A stretch of DNA of 64,000 nt from Euryodendron excelsum (Eukaryota > Streptophyta > Magnoliopsida > Ericales > Pentaphylacaceae), in contig CM065378.1 of assembly GCA_033060915.1 (NCBI GenBank), positions 9,355,001 through 9,419,000 on the forward strand. The letters are read 5' to 3'. Below are positions 1 to 13,930 of the stretch, piece by piece. The first letter of the stretch is position 1. Each line of letters starts with the position of its first letter. The position numbers and the translations under genes are program-made. The notes under the pieces are model-generated. The model saw only the letters and a list, made by a program, of their open reading frames with translations. It was not told where the DNA came from and ran no database searches.

Positions 1-1148
1 ATTATGACTTAATCAACACATCAGTGTAATTAATGTTGCAGAGAAGACGACTTTATTTCCCAAAAAAAAGATGAAAGAGATAATCCATTGCGTGAGCTCC
101 ACAATAGGAGCATTTTGATTCATGACAAAGTCCAAGAGACAAGATGAGGCTGCTACAAGAAGTAAAGAAGGCCATACAAACAAACAATCTTTTTGAGACC
201 AGCTAATACCACTAGAGCAATCAATACCTTTAACAATATCTTCCTCTATGTTACATGGACTCCCTCTAAATTTGTAAAGTACTCGTGTTGGATACTCAAC
301 ACTTGAGCAAGGGTATGGGAGATATCTCCAACATGCTTAATTGGACATGCACCCATCAAATATGTCTAAGTAGTTGAGTTTATTATATAACTATGCATAC
401 AATTTTAAGCATAAAATGTTCTATGTTAGTATGTAAACACCATTTTACCCTAGAAAAAAAAATGGTAGTTTAAGAAATATGAATTCTAGTCATGTCCTAG
501 TGCCATTGAACCTGAGAATCAGATGAATCCAACACTTAAAAGAGACATACTAGCACCCAATACCCACACCCACATCCAAATTATTTTATTTTCTCCTTTT
601 GAAGTTCTAGCAGACCTAATTTTAACTCCAGAACAGTAACATTACCTCCGGTTGATATCTGATAAAGGATCGAAGCTTAAATGCCATCCCCAACACCATC
701 AACAACAAGATGCATCTCAAACCTTAAGTACTAAATTCGACTCAAGATCTATAGAATTATATCTAAACCTGAAGAGGGATCCCAATCCAAGCGAATTTTC
801 TGACAAAAAATAAATCTAATCCCAACCACAAGGTATTTGCAAGAAACAGTCCTAAAAAAACAGCGACCCGTCATAGAAACAAGGACCTCTTTGAAATGAC
901 AATCCTAGATAATCGACTTCATCAAAAGATTTCTGAAATGGGAACTTTGTATTTGCAGACAATTACGCCTAGTTTTGAATTGGAAAAAAAAAAAAAAGGA
1001 GAGAAACTTAACAAAATTAATTAAAAGGTTTCTAAAATAATGACATTCTAAAAACAAAAAATTACAAAAATATGTCGGAAGTCTAATGCATATGAAATCT
1101 GGTCTCAAGGGTAAAGAATTCTAAATATTTCTGCAGGAAACAACTTAC
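1..1148 (-). other. Intron (partial) of the TMEM185-like gene
   Basis: This stretch follows the donor at 1148-1147 of the sixth exon. No exon matching the expected continuation of the protein (a GWWDLF-type block) was visible on either strand. It holds A/T-rich sequence and no recognisable element. Confidence 0.5.
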
Positions 1149-4100
1149 CACTTAGCTTTAAAAGAGTGAATGCTGTGGCAGCAATGAGGAAGACCATTGA
1201 GATTGCAACCCAAAAGTGCTGAAAACAAAGATTAAAACTTCGTGTCAACAACTTCCAAGGATATCAAGATGATTAAGAAAGTTAGTTCAAACCATATCAA
1301 CTTTATATTCATAAATAATTAGTGTCAAGAAATACCAAAATACAAAATACAGGATTAAAAAAGATAAAAGAATTAAAGAAACAGGCTACAACGTGTGCAA
1401 ATAATTTATTAACTAGTATTGTTCATTGTTATCTTTTGGGTTAGGTTAGGGTTAGCCTTGGTGGTGAAGAGAGTTCCTCAGGTTGCATCTGACCATATGG
1501 CTGATCTTCCCCCTAAGATCAACAAGTTGTTAAAGGACTTCCACGATATGACCCCAGAAGAGTTATCTGATTAGTTGTCACCCATAATGGATGCTTAGCA
1601 CGCCATAGAGTTAGTCATAGGATCACAGTTTCCTAACCTTCTATATTAGCATATGAATCCTAGGGAACATGCTGAATTGAATCCATAAGTAGATGGGCTA
1701 TTGAAGAAGTATTTCATTTGAGGTAGTCTTAGCCTAAATGCCATGCTTTGTTGACTCCTCAGAAGGATGGCTCTTGGAGAATGTGTGTTGACAGCTATGT
1801 ATGCCATTAACAAGATCACAGTCAGGTATAGGTTCCCCATACTTAGGCTTGATGATATGTTAGACCAAATGGCTACAAGGTTTTAAGATAGGAATAGTGG
1901 CTGCTGCAATAGCAGTGGTAGAGGTGGCATGGTTCCGGTGCAACGAACATAGCAAAATGGTAGTGAAAGTCAGAGTACTGATTTTTTTTGTCCTTCACAC
2001 AACTCCCAGGAATCCTATCGATACACAATTATTTTTTTAGAATCACATATATTGGGTTTTAAATTGATTTTTGGTGGGTTTTGTTTGATTTATAAACATG
2101 ATTTGATATGTGTACTAAAATTTATACTATTTTTTAAGTCATTATCAAGAGAATTTTACATATTTTCCTTCCAAAAATTAACGATTTCAAATATCCTGAG
2201 GCATTTAAGACTCAAAAAATAATTGAAGATACTTAATAGAATTCATCATACATTGTCATGATATCGTTTATCCCATCCAGTAGGTAATACACAGGTGAAA
2301 CCTACTTTCCAATGCCAAAATTTTAGATGATTTCCCTCTTTCATTTGATCAAAAGAAAAAAAAGTCTTGGTACATATTTGTAAAGTGTACAACTTTCTAT
2401 AAATATTAATTCCAAAAAAAATAAACCAAACCTCACGTTCAATTTAGCTGACTAACACAATTACACATGTGGTAGCACCTAAGAGAAAAAATACCAAGTT
2501 CTTCAAAACTCAGTCACCAGCCACAGAGATCGAGAGAGAGAGAGAGAGATCGGTACTTCAGATATACCTACATATGTATGTATGTGTGTGGGGGTTTGTG
2601 TATATTCTGAAGTAAATCCAGCCCTTTATAAAAAATAAAAAAAAAAGAGCAAAATTTCAGAGCTTGAACGTGATAGATCAAGGGACCTAAGGCCTGAAAG
2701 TAGTAGATTAGAGCTTGGAAGAGCTTTTTTCAGCAACAGAAATGGAAAGACATGGTAAAGGAACTTCTCTAACAGGTCCATTGCACTTGCCTTAACACAG
2801 CCATTACATATGTGAAATTCATTTAGCGGGCTGAAACGGGTTCGGCAATGGCAGAAATTGCATCCCTGGTTCAGTTTCTAAATTACTGAACTAAGAAAGC
2901 ATTTAAATACGCTACCATCTGTCTTTCCATTCAGCATATCGTTGAACCCTTTTACTTCGTTGATTGAAGCAACAATTTTTTTCTCTGTTCAAGTAATGAA
3001 GTTAAACAAAAATTAAATCACTTCAATCCTACCTCATGACCAAAAGGAAAATAACCCTTTCACCATAGTATGAATCTTGTAATACATCTATCCAAATCCA
3101 GTTTAGGGTCACCTCTATAACAAAAATCTTCCTGAAAAAGATAAATAACTTCACCCATCGTTGAAAAAGGACAATCCACACACCTCTGACTAGATCTGTC
3201 CAATAGGTGCCAACCGTGCCATCCTTGCAGTTCTTAAAGGTTGCCCAATTAAAGCAAAAAACTAAATTAAGGTGTCAGACAACCTGAAATGAATATATTA
3301 TCAGGGAGCACACTTTCAAAATCCACTGGATTTAGAATCTTAACACACTGCATTTCGTTCTTGGTATATTTCCATTTCTGCTTACAAGTGAATCATATAG
3401 TTGCAACATGGTAAAACAGAAGAATCTCAGATAAAATTCGGAAATTTTGATCTCTACAACAACATAAACAAGTACGAACGAGGTAATTAAGTAGTATTTT
3501 GTTGTTAAAGGTTCAAAACAACAGGTTCATATTTTTACTTTCAAATGTAAAGGAGAACATAACTACAATGGCTAATTTTATATATGATAATGCTATATGG
3601 ACTGATGGTTGAAGTTTCCATACTTCTAGCCTTTCATGATTCATACATATATATATATATATATATTGATAGGTATGATATCTTTGAATAATGCATTTTC
3701 TCTAAATTTTTGCTTTTATTGAACTTTTACCACTAGAGAGAGAGAGATGATAGATGACAAATGTCACTAGTCGTCATACGAGATTGTGATCCCAGTAGTA
3801 AAGTGAATTAATGGCAGGAAACACTGTCAAGTGCCCTTTAGATTTTATCAAACTTGAGCAATATGAAATACTACTGGAAGTCATCTCTAAGACTAGAATA
3901 GCTGTATAGTGTCTGGGTGCCCACAACAAACCATAGGTGGTTGTTTATTTATTTATTTTTTCATGACCAGCACGTGCAGAAACCCTAACAAGCTCTCAAA
4001 GCCCTGCCTAGATAAATGATCATTTAAGCATCCTTCAATCCAGAAATTAGAATACAGCATTTTAGAAAATATTTCTAGAAGTTAGAAGAACTAATAATGA

Positions 4101-7100
4101 ACTTACAGGAAGGGTCTCCCATATTGCTTCATCACTCATAATTTCTTCATCTCCAGGCATTAGAGCCCTACACATCCTAAATAAGTAACAATCAGTTATT
4201 AATGCTGAAGCACAATTTGCCAAAAACAGGCAAGCAATTTTTTTTAAAAAAAATAAAATTCCAAAGTGAAGATGACTTATCTACATGCCCAAATCATATC
4301 ATGAATGTTACTTTAAAGTATCTTAAGATTGTTTTTACATTTGGTAGCTCTGAAAAGCAATACACAATGATCTATTTATTGGCGGAAAAGAATCTTACCT
4401 AACATTATCAATTAAAATTGCAACTTCAAATGCCAACAAGGGCAAAAAGACAATCTTCAAGTTTATGGCTGCAATAGATTCAGTTCATAAATGAAATGAG
4501 TTGAAAAGGCTAAGACACTTGAAGAATGACAAAGACAGGTTGTTAGACCCTTCATGTACACAAGACATTTAGGAAGGTACAAAACAGGCTACAAAGCTTA
4601 TAAAATGAAAGTCAGATGAACACTATAAGCATTAAAAAAAAAAAAAAAACAAATATACTCAATATAGTTCCCAATAAGATCTATCAATGATTATATTATT
4701 AAGGGTGTTGCCTTGTACCATAACTGCTCTCGAGATATAAACATAGGAGTAGTTCAAAAGCAACAAGCAACGGCGTAGCCATGACAGCATGAAGTGGTGC
4801 CCACTGTTCATGGAAGAGTGTGTAGTTTGTCATTATTATTATAGCTTATGGAAACAAATTCTTATTTCGAAAAAGAGCAAGGCAACAAATATTCAAATAA
4901 GCAATTAACATAAGAAGTTGGATGTATTGTATCATACCCGGCGATCATGAGGCATTGATGGAGCAGGTAAGGAGAATCTGCCCCGTGCTACAACCACATG
5001 AAATAACCAGAGAGGAATAAAAATAATCCTGCAAAATGACCAAAAGCAAAAGTACTCAAATTTTGAGAAGAGAAGAAAGTTTCTCACTTATGGCCCACAT
5101 ACAGAATAGTTAGTTCATCAAAAATAAAATAAATAAACCAAAAACGTTAAAGAGCAACATAAACTATAGACCCCTTTGCAGGTTTATGGATGTTTTCAAC
5201 CATGAAAAAGCTTATACATGATGGTAAACTTAATTAACTCGAGGCTTTCTTGCATGAGATGGCATTATATGTCACCTACCAAGCATATAGGCAGTGTCTT
5301 TACATAAAATGGCAGTAATTGTTTGCATGCTTCTGAGTGGAAACGGGTTCAACTGTATAATTATATGATATGACACAGCCGTCAAAAGCTAGCAACAATA
5401 CTCAAACTTCTTGCTTTGGCTGCTTAAGTTTTAAGTTTCAATTAAATAACAGAGCTTGACAAGAAATTTTGACATGGTCCCCTTGGCACAAGAACCCAAT
5501 CACTTTTGTCATGTTGCAACTTGCAAGTATGAGCAGTAAGGATTAGTTACTGGAATTTCCTTTACCAAAAGCAACAACAATGAATGGACAGATCAGATAG
5601 GCACAAGCCCCTATCTCCTACAGATGTAAAAGTGGACTGAATTGAAGAGAAGAATAATATAGAAAACTGTATACAGAAAATAAAAGAACTTTGTTATTCA
5701 AGATTCAACCCAAGGTTTGGCATGTCTCTAATCTGAAGCTCATGTGAATTACTACCCAACAACACTCTCTAGATCATGGAAAAATCAACTAATACATCAA
5801 AAAAAGGTTCCGAAGTGAATTGCCAAAAACAAGAACATCTAATGAGAGAGAAAAGTACCCCACAAAATCTCATGATGGTAGTTTCATGAACAGGTAAAAA
5901 AACAGTTTCCCAAAGTTGAACCAGGTGGCTTACAACCTTCTGAATCTATGTCAATGTTGTTGAGAGTTATTCTACTTGGAGGAATGGCATATTCAAGGAC
6001 AAATTTGAGGTGCATTAAGAAATGTCAAAATTGTCCTGATGTATCAGGTGTGTTTCTCCATCCTAGGGTACAAACTGTAACACCCCCCCAAAAAACACCC
6101 AAAAGCCGGGTACAAGGCTAAGAAACAAGGATACATGTGTGGGATACAGATAAGGATACATATATGGGACACGAATACAACATGATAGGATATAACAACA
6201 AATAAATAAATATTTTTATATGTATACATGAAAATAATAACTATGCCTCCATCTTTTATATTACAAATACATTTATATTTGATTACATAAACATATGTAT
6301 GGAACATGAATATGACATGACAGGGATACAATAACGTATAAATAAATATTCGTATATGTATTCATGCAAATAATAACTATGCCTCCATGTTTTATCTTAC
6401 GAATACATTTATATTTTATTATATAAACTAATAAGAAACCATGTTCCAAGTTCTACATATTGGAAAAGAAATTTGAAATAAAGCCTGATATGCATTTTAG
6501 AAAACACAATTCATAAACAATGAGTAAGTTTTTTACTTTAGAATTCCTAATATTAAAAAAGCATAGGATTTATAGGTATAAATCCCCCCTATTTTAATTT
6601 TAACATCATTGGATCCTAAGTTATTTTCTTCAAGCTTTTAATGTATTTCATGCATATCTAAGAGATGGACACGTATCCCCCAATTGTTTCGAAGCATGCC
6701 TGATTCTAAAAAACTAAAAAAAGAAAATAATAATATTAGAATATGTTTGTATGTTTGTCTATCTCGTGTTTGACAAGTGTCGATGTCCACATCGATCCGA
6801 GACATGTCCAATGTGGACACAACACCCTTTTAGAAGTTAGAAGTGTCCATACTTCTTAGGCACAAGGCATTTTCTTGTATATAGGGGCCACTCCTTTTAG
6901 CGCCTTTCAATGATACTTTTAATTATAAAAAAAAAAAAGCTTACATATATATGAATGATGACCAACATATGAAATCTATTCTTTTAAAAGACATTCCTCA
7001 AGTTTACCATGCTATGAAAACCAAATAATTATATGTGCTACATCAACCAATTAGGTTTGGTCAATTTTATTCAGGTGACTAGACCAGAGAAATATGTTAG

Positions 7101-8473
7101 TTCCATAATCTCATAAGGTAGTGTCATAGTTACTCAATCAAAACCCTTAGAAAACCTTATCTTGAAAATACAACGTACAACCATATCAAATCAAGCAAGA
7201 AGAAAATTAGCAATCAAAAAGTATGCAAATTTCAATAAGTACAACATTTTTCATGAGCACTGTATAAGGTCAAAATCTATTACCAATAGTAACTTGCTTT
7301 TCCAACATACAATTATCAATGGCCTATTTGGTATCATTTTAGAAAACTTTTTTCTTCTCGTAAGCATAACAGATAGAAACAACACAAAAAACATGTTTAG
7401 TGGAACTTGAAAGTTTTTTTTTAAAGTTGTTTTGAAGAATTTTTCAAAAAATGGCTCATTTTCAGTAAACTATTTTCAAAAGCTATCTAGAGTTAAAAAC
7501 TTGGAAAATAAAAGATGATGCTAAAACAACTGTGCTTCAAAAATTTGATCATCACCATTCTCAAAAAGACATGAATCAAAAGTTGAAAACAAACAGAAAA
7601 ACAAACAAGCCCGAGGCTTTTCAAGAAAAACATTCAAGAGCAACTTACTCAATTAAGACCGACACTGTTGGCAGTATCACCATAAAGTATACAGATATCC
7701 AGTTTTTCCCTTACATAAGAAAAAATACTAATCACTAAATGATATAAATTCAAAAATAATTTCTGCTATCAAAATAATTCCAGATAATTCCCAAAAGAGC
7801 AATTAGATAAACTACATTTTACACTGATATTTGTTGACTAGGGTATAAACATGGGTACTCTAATCTTCAATTGAATTAACTAAGACCCAAAGTAAAATTC
7901 TAAAATATAACCTATGCAGAGGCATAGTGGGTGAAAAAAAATTCAATATAAACGTTCAAAAATTCAAATTCACCAAAGTAATGTGTGGAGAATTTGAAAG
8001 ATAGCCACAGCAAAAAATACTAATAATTTCCAAAATGTACCAAAATTAGGCAAGCAATCAACAAGAAGAACAAAGAATGAATAGTAAATTTCTACACACC
8101 CCACATTATGCCCCCCCAAAAAAGTAGAATTTTCATGGGATTCGTAGATGTTTCAAAACTAATAGCCCCATTTATAAAGAAAATGAAACTACAATTACCA
8201 TAAGAAATCAGAAAATTGACAAATTTTCGATGAGTTCATTCATACTTGTGTTTCAACGCCTATCCTAAACTGTCTCTCTCTTTTCTTTCATTTTTTTCCT
8301 ACCAAACAGGGGTATAAATTAACTTTCGAAAGACAAGAAAAGAAAATTGATACGAACCACCAAGAATACGATACGAAGCGATCGAGCTTGAGAACGAGAA
8401 AGAGCGTGAATGAGAAGAGCAATCCGTGCGCCGCCACAGCCTGTAGAGCCTTGGCGACTCTCCTCCAGCTCAT
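1149..8473 (-). CDS. Transmembrane Fragile-X-F-associated (TMEM185-like) protein, N-terminal part, 6 exons
   Basis: Six exons assemble in frame on the minus strand: 8473-8358, 5028-4938, 4803-4719, 4468-4399, 4176-4107 and 1218-1149, all with GT/AG borders. They encode 167 residues plus one base. The product starts MSWRRVAK and carries the family blocks PLWLFHVVVARGRFSLPAP, INLKIVFLPLLAFE, CRALMPGDEE and HFWVAISM, with about four hydrophobic segments. Plant members of this family are multipass membrane proteins of roughly 460-470 aa ending in a C3HC4 RING finger, so a ubiquitin-ligase role at an internal membrane is likely but not shown here. The remaining exons, including the RING, lie beyond base 1; I could not find the next exon in 1-1148. 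I chose the ATG at 8473 because the family starts MSWRR; in-frame ATGs lie further upstream. Intron 1 is over 3.3 kb. The exon-2 junction gives DHDRR-W where I recall DRH-W in relatives. From memory this corresponds to AT1G68820. Confidence 0.88.
1440..1890 (+). pseudogene. Decayed Ty3/gypsy pol fragment (reverse transcriptase N-terminal region)
   Basis: Read in shifting plus-strand frames, this segment gives typical gypsy pol blocks: FHDMTPEEL, HAIELVIGSQFPN, MNPREHAEL, DGLLKKYFI, then the RT block INKITVRYRFPILRLDDMLDQ near 1807-1870. In intact elements these lead into the RT core. Several in-frame stops (for example after EELSD, and around HMNPREH) and frame changes show that it is dead. 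It is only about 450 bp, has no LTRs that I can see, and lies inside an intron of the TMEM185-like gene in the opposite orientation. I cannot assign the clade within gypsy. Confidence 0.8.
6116..6861. mobile_element. MITE-like element with CTAAGAA terminal inverted repeats
   Basis: The left end (GGCTAAGAAACAAGGATAC) and the inverse of the right end (GCCTAAGAAGTATGGACAC) are imperfect inverted repeats. ACAA at 6112-6115 and 6862-6865 could be a short target duplication. The interior has no coding capacity and contains an internal tandem duplication (6167-6428). A second member of the family lies at 52245-52715. Both sit inside introns, this one in intron 1 of the TMEM185-like gene. The superfamily is not clear from the ends. 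Confidence 0.6.
6167..6428 (+). repeat. Two-copy tandem duplication, unit about 130 bp
   Basis: Unit 1 (about 6167-6292) and unit 2 (about 6300-6428) share the string AATAATAACTATGCCTCCAT and similar flanks, such as AAATAAATATT before it and ATACATTTATATTT after it, with scattered substitutions. The duplication lies wholly within the MITE-like element at 6116-6861. Confidence 0.75.
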
Positions 8474-8720
8474 CACTCTCCTCTGAACCAACATACCCAA
8501 TACGAAAACAATTGCACAGAAACAAAACAATAACTCGCACCCTCTCTCTCTATATATCTATATACGTATAGAATGAATACAGAAATTGCTCAGAAACAAC
8601 GGAGGCTCCCAGAGAAAGCCATTGATGAGAGTTTTGAACGACGAAAACAGAGACACCTCTCTTTATCTCTCTCCGGCCGACTTCGCTTTCACGCGAGCGT
8701 TATTTTATAATATTTTTATG
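8474..8720 (-). promoter_or_regulatory. Leader and putative proximal promoter of the TMEM185-like gene
   Basis: Upstream of the ATG at 8473 the minus strand carries a GA-rich run and a TATA-like stretch (TATATAGATATATAG, plus-strand about 8552-8567), the usual plant leader/core-promoter pattern. The leader contains in-frame ATGs upstream of the conserved MSWRR start. No transcript data support an exact start site. Confidence 0.35.
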
Positions 8721-11340
8721 TACGAAATTGCCACTACTCTTTTATGTTATTTTCCGAGAAGAAGGCAATGTATTACGAGTAACGCATGGTTAGTTTGGTC
8801 ATTTAGAGGGAACTGCTGTTATGTCTTTTTTGGGGTCCACTTGCAAGTTAAAAACTCTGTCATGGGATTTTGATTTTTGGAGATATTGGATTATGATATT
8901 TTCTTTCGCTTGGGTGCCGAGAAAATTAGTATTTTACAGAGTTGGTGGGACACGTGGCCGATACCCAGATGGTCACTTTGTTTGATGATACTGATCTTAA
9001 AAAGATATTGATGGGGAGGCTATTGTTTGTAATATGGGACCAAAAATTAAATTTTTTTTTTATATTTTACGAAACCTAGTTGATAATTCACAAGAATGGT
9101 CTCAATTGATCAAACTTCAAACCCAAAAATAATGTGTAAATTTGGTATGATATTAATCACGTAAAGGTGAAAAAAAAAAGGGACAAAAATTAAAGAATGT
9201 AAAGAGAGAAAATTCCACTTTAGAAGATTAAATGATTCTAATCTCCCAAATTCAGGCATGTAAAAGGCAAGTTATTGCAAAAATTATTTACTTATTTATT
9301 TATTTTATTTTATTTAGAAACTCAATTTCGTACTTTTGGGTGGGAGAGGGAAATTTTGTGAAATGCCTTTTTGTTTATTTATTTATTATCCATTCATTGT
9401 TTATTATATCAAATAGTCTTCGCATAGAGAGACATTATCTTCCACCTGCTAGTGAAGGGACCTTCGGCGAAGGTTATGGGGGACCCATATTTGGAGGGAC
9501 TTTCGGAACAATCCCATTTAAGAGAAATGGCCCATTTGAAAATAGTGTTTTGCATTTGGATATATACATGGGACCAATTGAGAATTTATACAGTACGAAC
9601 CTTGTTACATGGGACCAAAAGCATGTCATGTGGGACCACGTGGATATGAAACTCAACCTTCAACCTTCATGGGCCAACTCTCTACCAATTATATGTCCTT
9701 TCCGGAACTTTTCAGTCCCATCAACTATAAGTTTTTCATTCGGTTTTTCCTCCCGTATCGAATAAGTGATTTTGGGTACTGATTGCAAAACTTAGCTTTT
9801 AGATTAAAAAAAATAATAATAATAGGCTAGATTCAAAGTGATTTTAGTAAAAAACGGAGTTACAAAAAATGTAAGCTCCAGTTATAAAAAATTAGGCTAC
9901 AATTGCCAAAATTTTGACCCAAAAATTAAATATTTTGAAGATCAATCCAGAATTTCAAAGTGACCAAACGCTAATCTAAGAGCTGAGAGTGGCTGTGATA
10001 TCAATATCTAAAACTACTGTTGGGTACTCGAGCTGTTTTTCATTCTGACTCTTATCTTTTTGAACATCTAATAATTACTATATTTTGATTTACAAGATTT
10101 TTACTTTAGGTATCCAAAGTTCATTAAAATATTTAAAGTTCAGTTGGAAGTGAAAACAATAAAAAATAAAAATAAAAACGAAGAGAAGCTATACTAGGAA
10201 GGAACGGCATGTGCACTATGCATAGGCTCTTATCTCATTTGATTCATACCATCCTTCACTTCTCACAATTAGGTACTTCAATATAATCCACGTTAGTTCA
10301 TTTTCCCCTTTTCAAAGCACTTGCAAAGTGATTCTAACTAGCAAACTATATCTAGACTATACAAGTTCAGTTTGATGCATCAAGTTAGAACAAAACATGA
10401 AGTGGGACCGGTGTCTCAACCCATAAATCTTAGGTTGGGAAACAGGTCCACAACAGAATGACATAATGACACAATGATTTTCACAATAGTTAATAGAAAA
10501 AAAGTCCCCTAGTCAAGTAATACAAAAGTTTTTCGTTACTTATATTTATCAAATTTCACAATGTGTTATGTATTTTATTATAAGACTTTCTATTAATAAC
10601 AAATTTTTTTTTTTGATGTAATACAACATTACATGTCACAATTTAATAAAGATAAGTATTGAGCATTACTGCCTAACCACTACATTGTTTTCTGATTAAT
10701 AGGCTTCTTAAGTACGAATGGTAGAGCAAGAAAGTGGAAATTAAGGAAAAGCAGGATTAATGTATCAATCAAGCAGAATATCAAGGAAGGAGAGAGAATG
10801 GGTAATAAACCTCAAAAAAAAAAAAAAATTTTGTATGGTTATTGGATAAGTTTGTCATGACTCAACATTAAACCCAATGTAGAATTTTATTAGATTTATA
10901 CGAACATGAGGGCAATATGAAACAAATCAAAGAAAACACCGAGGAAATTAAAGATCAAGAGGAAATAAATGGAATATGAAACACAATTAGGACATAGGAG
11001 AATTGTAGATTAGTTAGTTGGTGGAGAATATATGAAGAAATCAAAAGAAAGTATTTTGGAGAAAGTAGATTAATTAGTCTTGATTTGTTGGCTGCTTAAT
11101 TTATTGTTCCTCAGTGTATTCTCTATACAAATAAAAAAATGTGGTTGGTACTCGAGCAATTGTCAGCCTTCCCATAAATTAGTTTGAAGAGCTTTGAAGG
11201 TGTATTGCCACAAGTACAAAAGACACGTAAAAGGTGATGACGAACAACCGAAAAATTAATACAAAAGTTATATTAAAAAATGACGTGATTAAATAAAAAC
11301 CTTTGACATTAAACAAAGAAAACTACTAATCTTCTAAAAA
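8721..11340. other. Intergenic DNA, nothing recognisable
   Basis: An open frame on the plus strand at 9232-9765 (177 codons) has low-complexity, T-rich ends and no recognisable domain; its middle contains repeated TGGGACCA strings (9569-9640). I see no gene, RNA or defined transposon here. Confidence 0.4.
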
Positions 11341-11481
11341 AAATTGAGTATATAAAATGATCATGACATTTTTGTAACTAAAAGCTACGATAGGTATTTT
11401 ATTTTAAAGTGAATAGCTCTAATTCAAACAGGTCAACTTATATAGAAATTTTGTATGAAATTTTCAATTGTATAGCATTAC
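11341..11481 (-). repeat. MITE-family copy (GTAATGCTATACAA end)
   Basis: This shares with 27970-28110 and, inverted, with 48090-48250 the sequence TGACATTTTTGTAACTAAAA followed by a TATTTTATTTTAAAGTGAATA-type block. The right end reads TTGTATAGCATTAC, the inverse of the start of the 48090 copy. It is non-coding. Scraps of the same end appear near 12250-12296 and 12970-13010. Confidence 0.5.
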
Positions 11482-11577
11482 CTATGACAACACATCCATC
11501 TTGATGATTATTAACTACAAAAATGTTATCGTCACATAATTCTGAAAAATTTTTGTACACAAAATATCTAATATAAT

Positions 11578-11909
11578 AGTATTTTTTTTTCTTTTTTTTT
11601 TTGTACGAATAATGGAAAGCTATGCCACAACCCCATCAGGGCACTAGGCCCTACAACACCAAGAGCGGGGGCAAAAGCCCCCAATGAGATCTAGCCCAAA
11701 GTCACGTAGCAGGCTTATCAGGCTATAGATATGCGTTCATGGAATTGCGCGTATGAATAATCCTAATAATGAGCTACGGAGAGATTCAAATCCAAACACT
11801 TAAGGCGAGAAGGATGAGTTCTTGCAGTTGAATCAACCCCTCGTTGGTAGCATTTTCCTTCTTGTAGGCACCCGTTGTAGGCACCTTTTCTTGTAGAGGT
11901 ATAACCCCA
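11578..11909 (-). mobile_element. Possible SINE, minus orientation
   Basis: A T-run at 11581-11603 could be an inverted A-tail. About 200 bases away the inverse strand has a B-box-like GGATTTGAATC (plus-strand about 11784-11794) and a GATTCAACTGC string reminiscent of an A box, in the right order for an RNA polymerase III promoter. ATAATAG occurs close to both ends and could be a target duplication. The spacing and the weak A box make this tentative. Confidence 0.3.
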
Positions 11910-13930
11910 TAATAGGAAATTTTAGTTTTATAGAAAATATACATAGAAAATTTTACTAGAATGATGTAGTGATGGAAAAAAAATCTAATAGTTAGATAGT
12001 ACTAGAATTTCAGTAGACATTCCTATTAAATTATGACATGTGATGTTTTATTATATCAACCTAAATTTGAGGTAAAATTGATAGATTTTTTTAAAAAAAA
12101 TGTCACATGACAAAAGTTAGGAATGACTACCGAAAAACTCATACTATCTAATCACTGAACTTTTTTCCGTGGTGATATAAATTTAATAATCAAAAAATCA
12201 TATTGATAAATATTTTTTTAAAGAGAAAATTTATATTTCAATCACATTATTGTGTACAAAAAATCTATATAAAATTTTGTATTTATATAGCATTGGAAAG
12301 GTCCTAATGCTTATAATGAATCATTGTTAAAGCCTACATTCACCATTGGAACATTTTCATCACCACATAAACGTCAAGGAACATTTTCGAGTCTTGTTCA
12401 CACAACTTTGCTGACTGTTTCGTGTCCATGAAGAATAAGGCTGGGATGCTCTGGACGTAGAATGCTACAAATCATAAAAATCTTAATGCCCAGGTAGATT
12501 TTGTTGGGATGAAATTTTTTCATATCTACCCAAGTCCTTATATTACTGAACCATACAATTTGAGTATGACCCACAAGGCAATCGGAGATATGTAGTTGAT
12601 AGAGGAGAAAGGAAGATTATATTCATATACAATTTTTATATTCAAAACAGTGATGTTTTGGTTTAAATGAAAAGACTAAAAAAAAGATTTAAATTTCCAC
12701 CAACCTGAGTTGTAGAAATTTCTACTGCCTTGTGTATGTGGCCGCATAACATTTGACCATGTATTTATATATTTATCTTTTATTTGAATATCTTTTACAG
12801 GTATAATTATCTTATGAATGTTGTCTAAAATTTAGAAAGAATATAAATAATTTAATAACTTAATTTTAATATGTGGCAGCTTGGTATGCTACTCCGTATA
12901 TAGAGTAAGAAGAATTTCTTCAACTAGGTTGGAGAAAATCCTTGTCCAAAAAAAAAAAAAAATTACATCATTCGTATGAAATTTTGTACAAAAATTCTGT
13001 TTTTATAGCAGCAGTTGAGAAAAAATGGCTGTGAAACTTCATTATGGAACTTAGAAATAACATAAACACACACATGCATACAGTATATGTATATATTTAA
13101 AGATACTAAAGCGGACCTATTTATTCGAATAACACCCACCATCTAGTTCTTGTAGTACTGACTCTTTAATCCTTGTACAAACTCTACAAGGGGACAAGCT
13201 GGTGTATTCAGATGAAAACTTCAGCTACTCCATATGTAGCTATCACTTGTTTTTTTTTGCTACAATTTGATCGATTAATCTTTGAGTTCGTGTAGAGTCA
13301 TCGTCCACAACTATCAAGAAAACTTATTGTATCGCATAAATAATGATTGGTCGTAGAACGGCGTGGGGAGAATCAAACTGGAGACCATTTGTAGTGTGAT
13401 CATTTCCACTATATCATTTGGTAGCCTCACAATGTTGGCATGAAAACATATCAAAGTATTTATACATGTTTGTTTTTGCATGCATGTACACCTTTACATG
13501 TATATATATCACAAACTAGATCAATGGTTCTATGAACATGTTATTCATCAATACTGAGAGTGAGAGAGAGAGAGAGAGAGAGAGCAAAGGCTAGTTTTCC
13601 ACCACAAGTGTATTAAAAGATGCTAACAATTCATAGATAAAACCCTTCATAAACCAAATTATATGTACTCAATATTTCATAAACCACATGAGACATAGTA
13701 CTGCAGACCAAGACACTATGTGGACAAAAAGAAGAAAGAAAGAAAGAAAGGTAGTGGGACCACAATAAAAAGGGGCCAAACTATTAGCCTGAGTACATAT
13801 TCACACAATGACTCCATTACTAGCTCTCGTGACTGTCAAAGTTGCATGCTTAATTCGTTATGGTTTTTCTTTTTCTCTGTTTTGTGTACAGTGGACACCA
13901 GAGCTGGAAGCCTGAAACAACATTGTACGG
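11910..13930. other. Intergenic DNA with MITE scraps
   Basis: This stretch is A/T-rich and holds fragments of the GTAATGCTATACAA MITE family and a GA run at 13560-13584. No coding exon or RNA gene was recognised. Confidence 0.4.

Noticed and set aside
9232..9765. 177-codon plus-strand open frame
   Set aside because: T-rich low-complexity N-terminus, no domain, no plausible homologue recalled; an overlapping opposite-strand frame is just as open.
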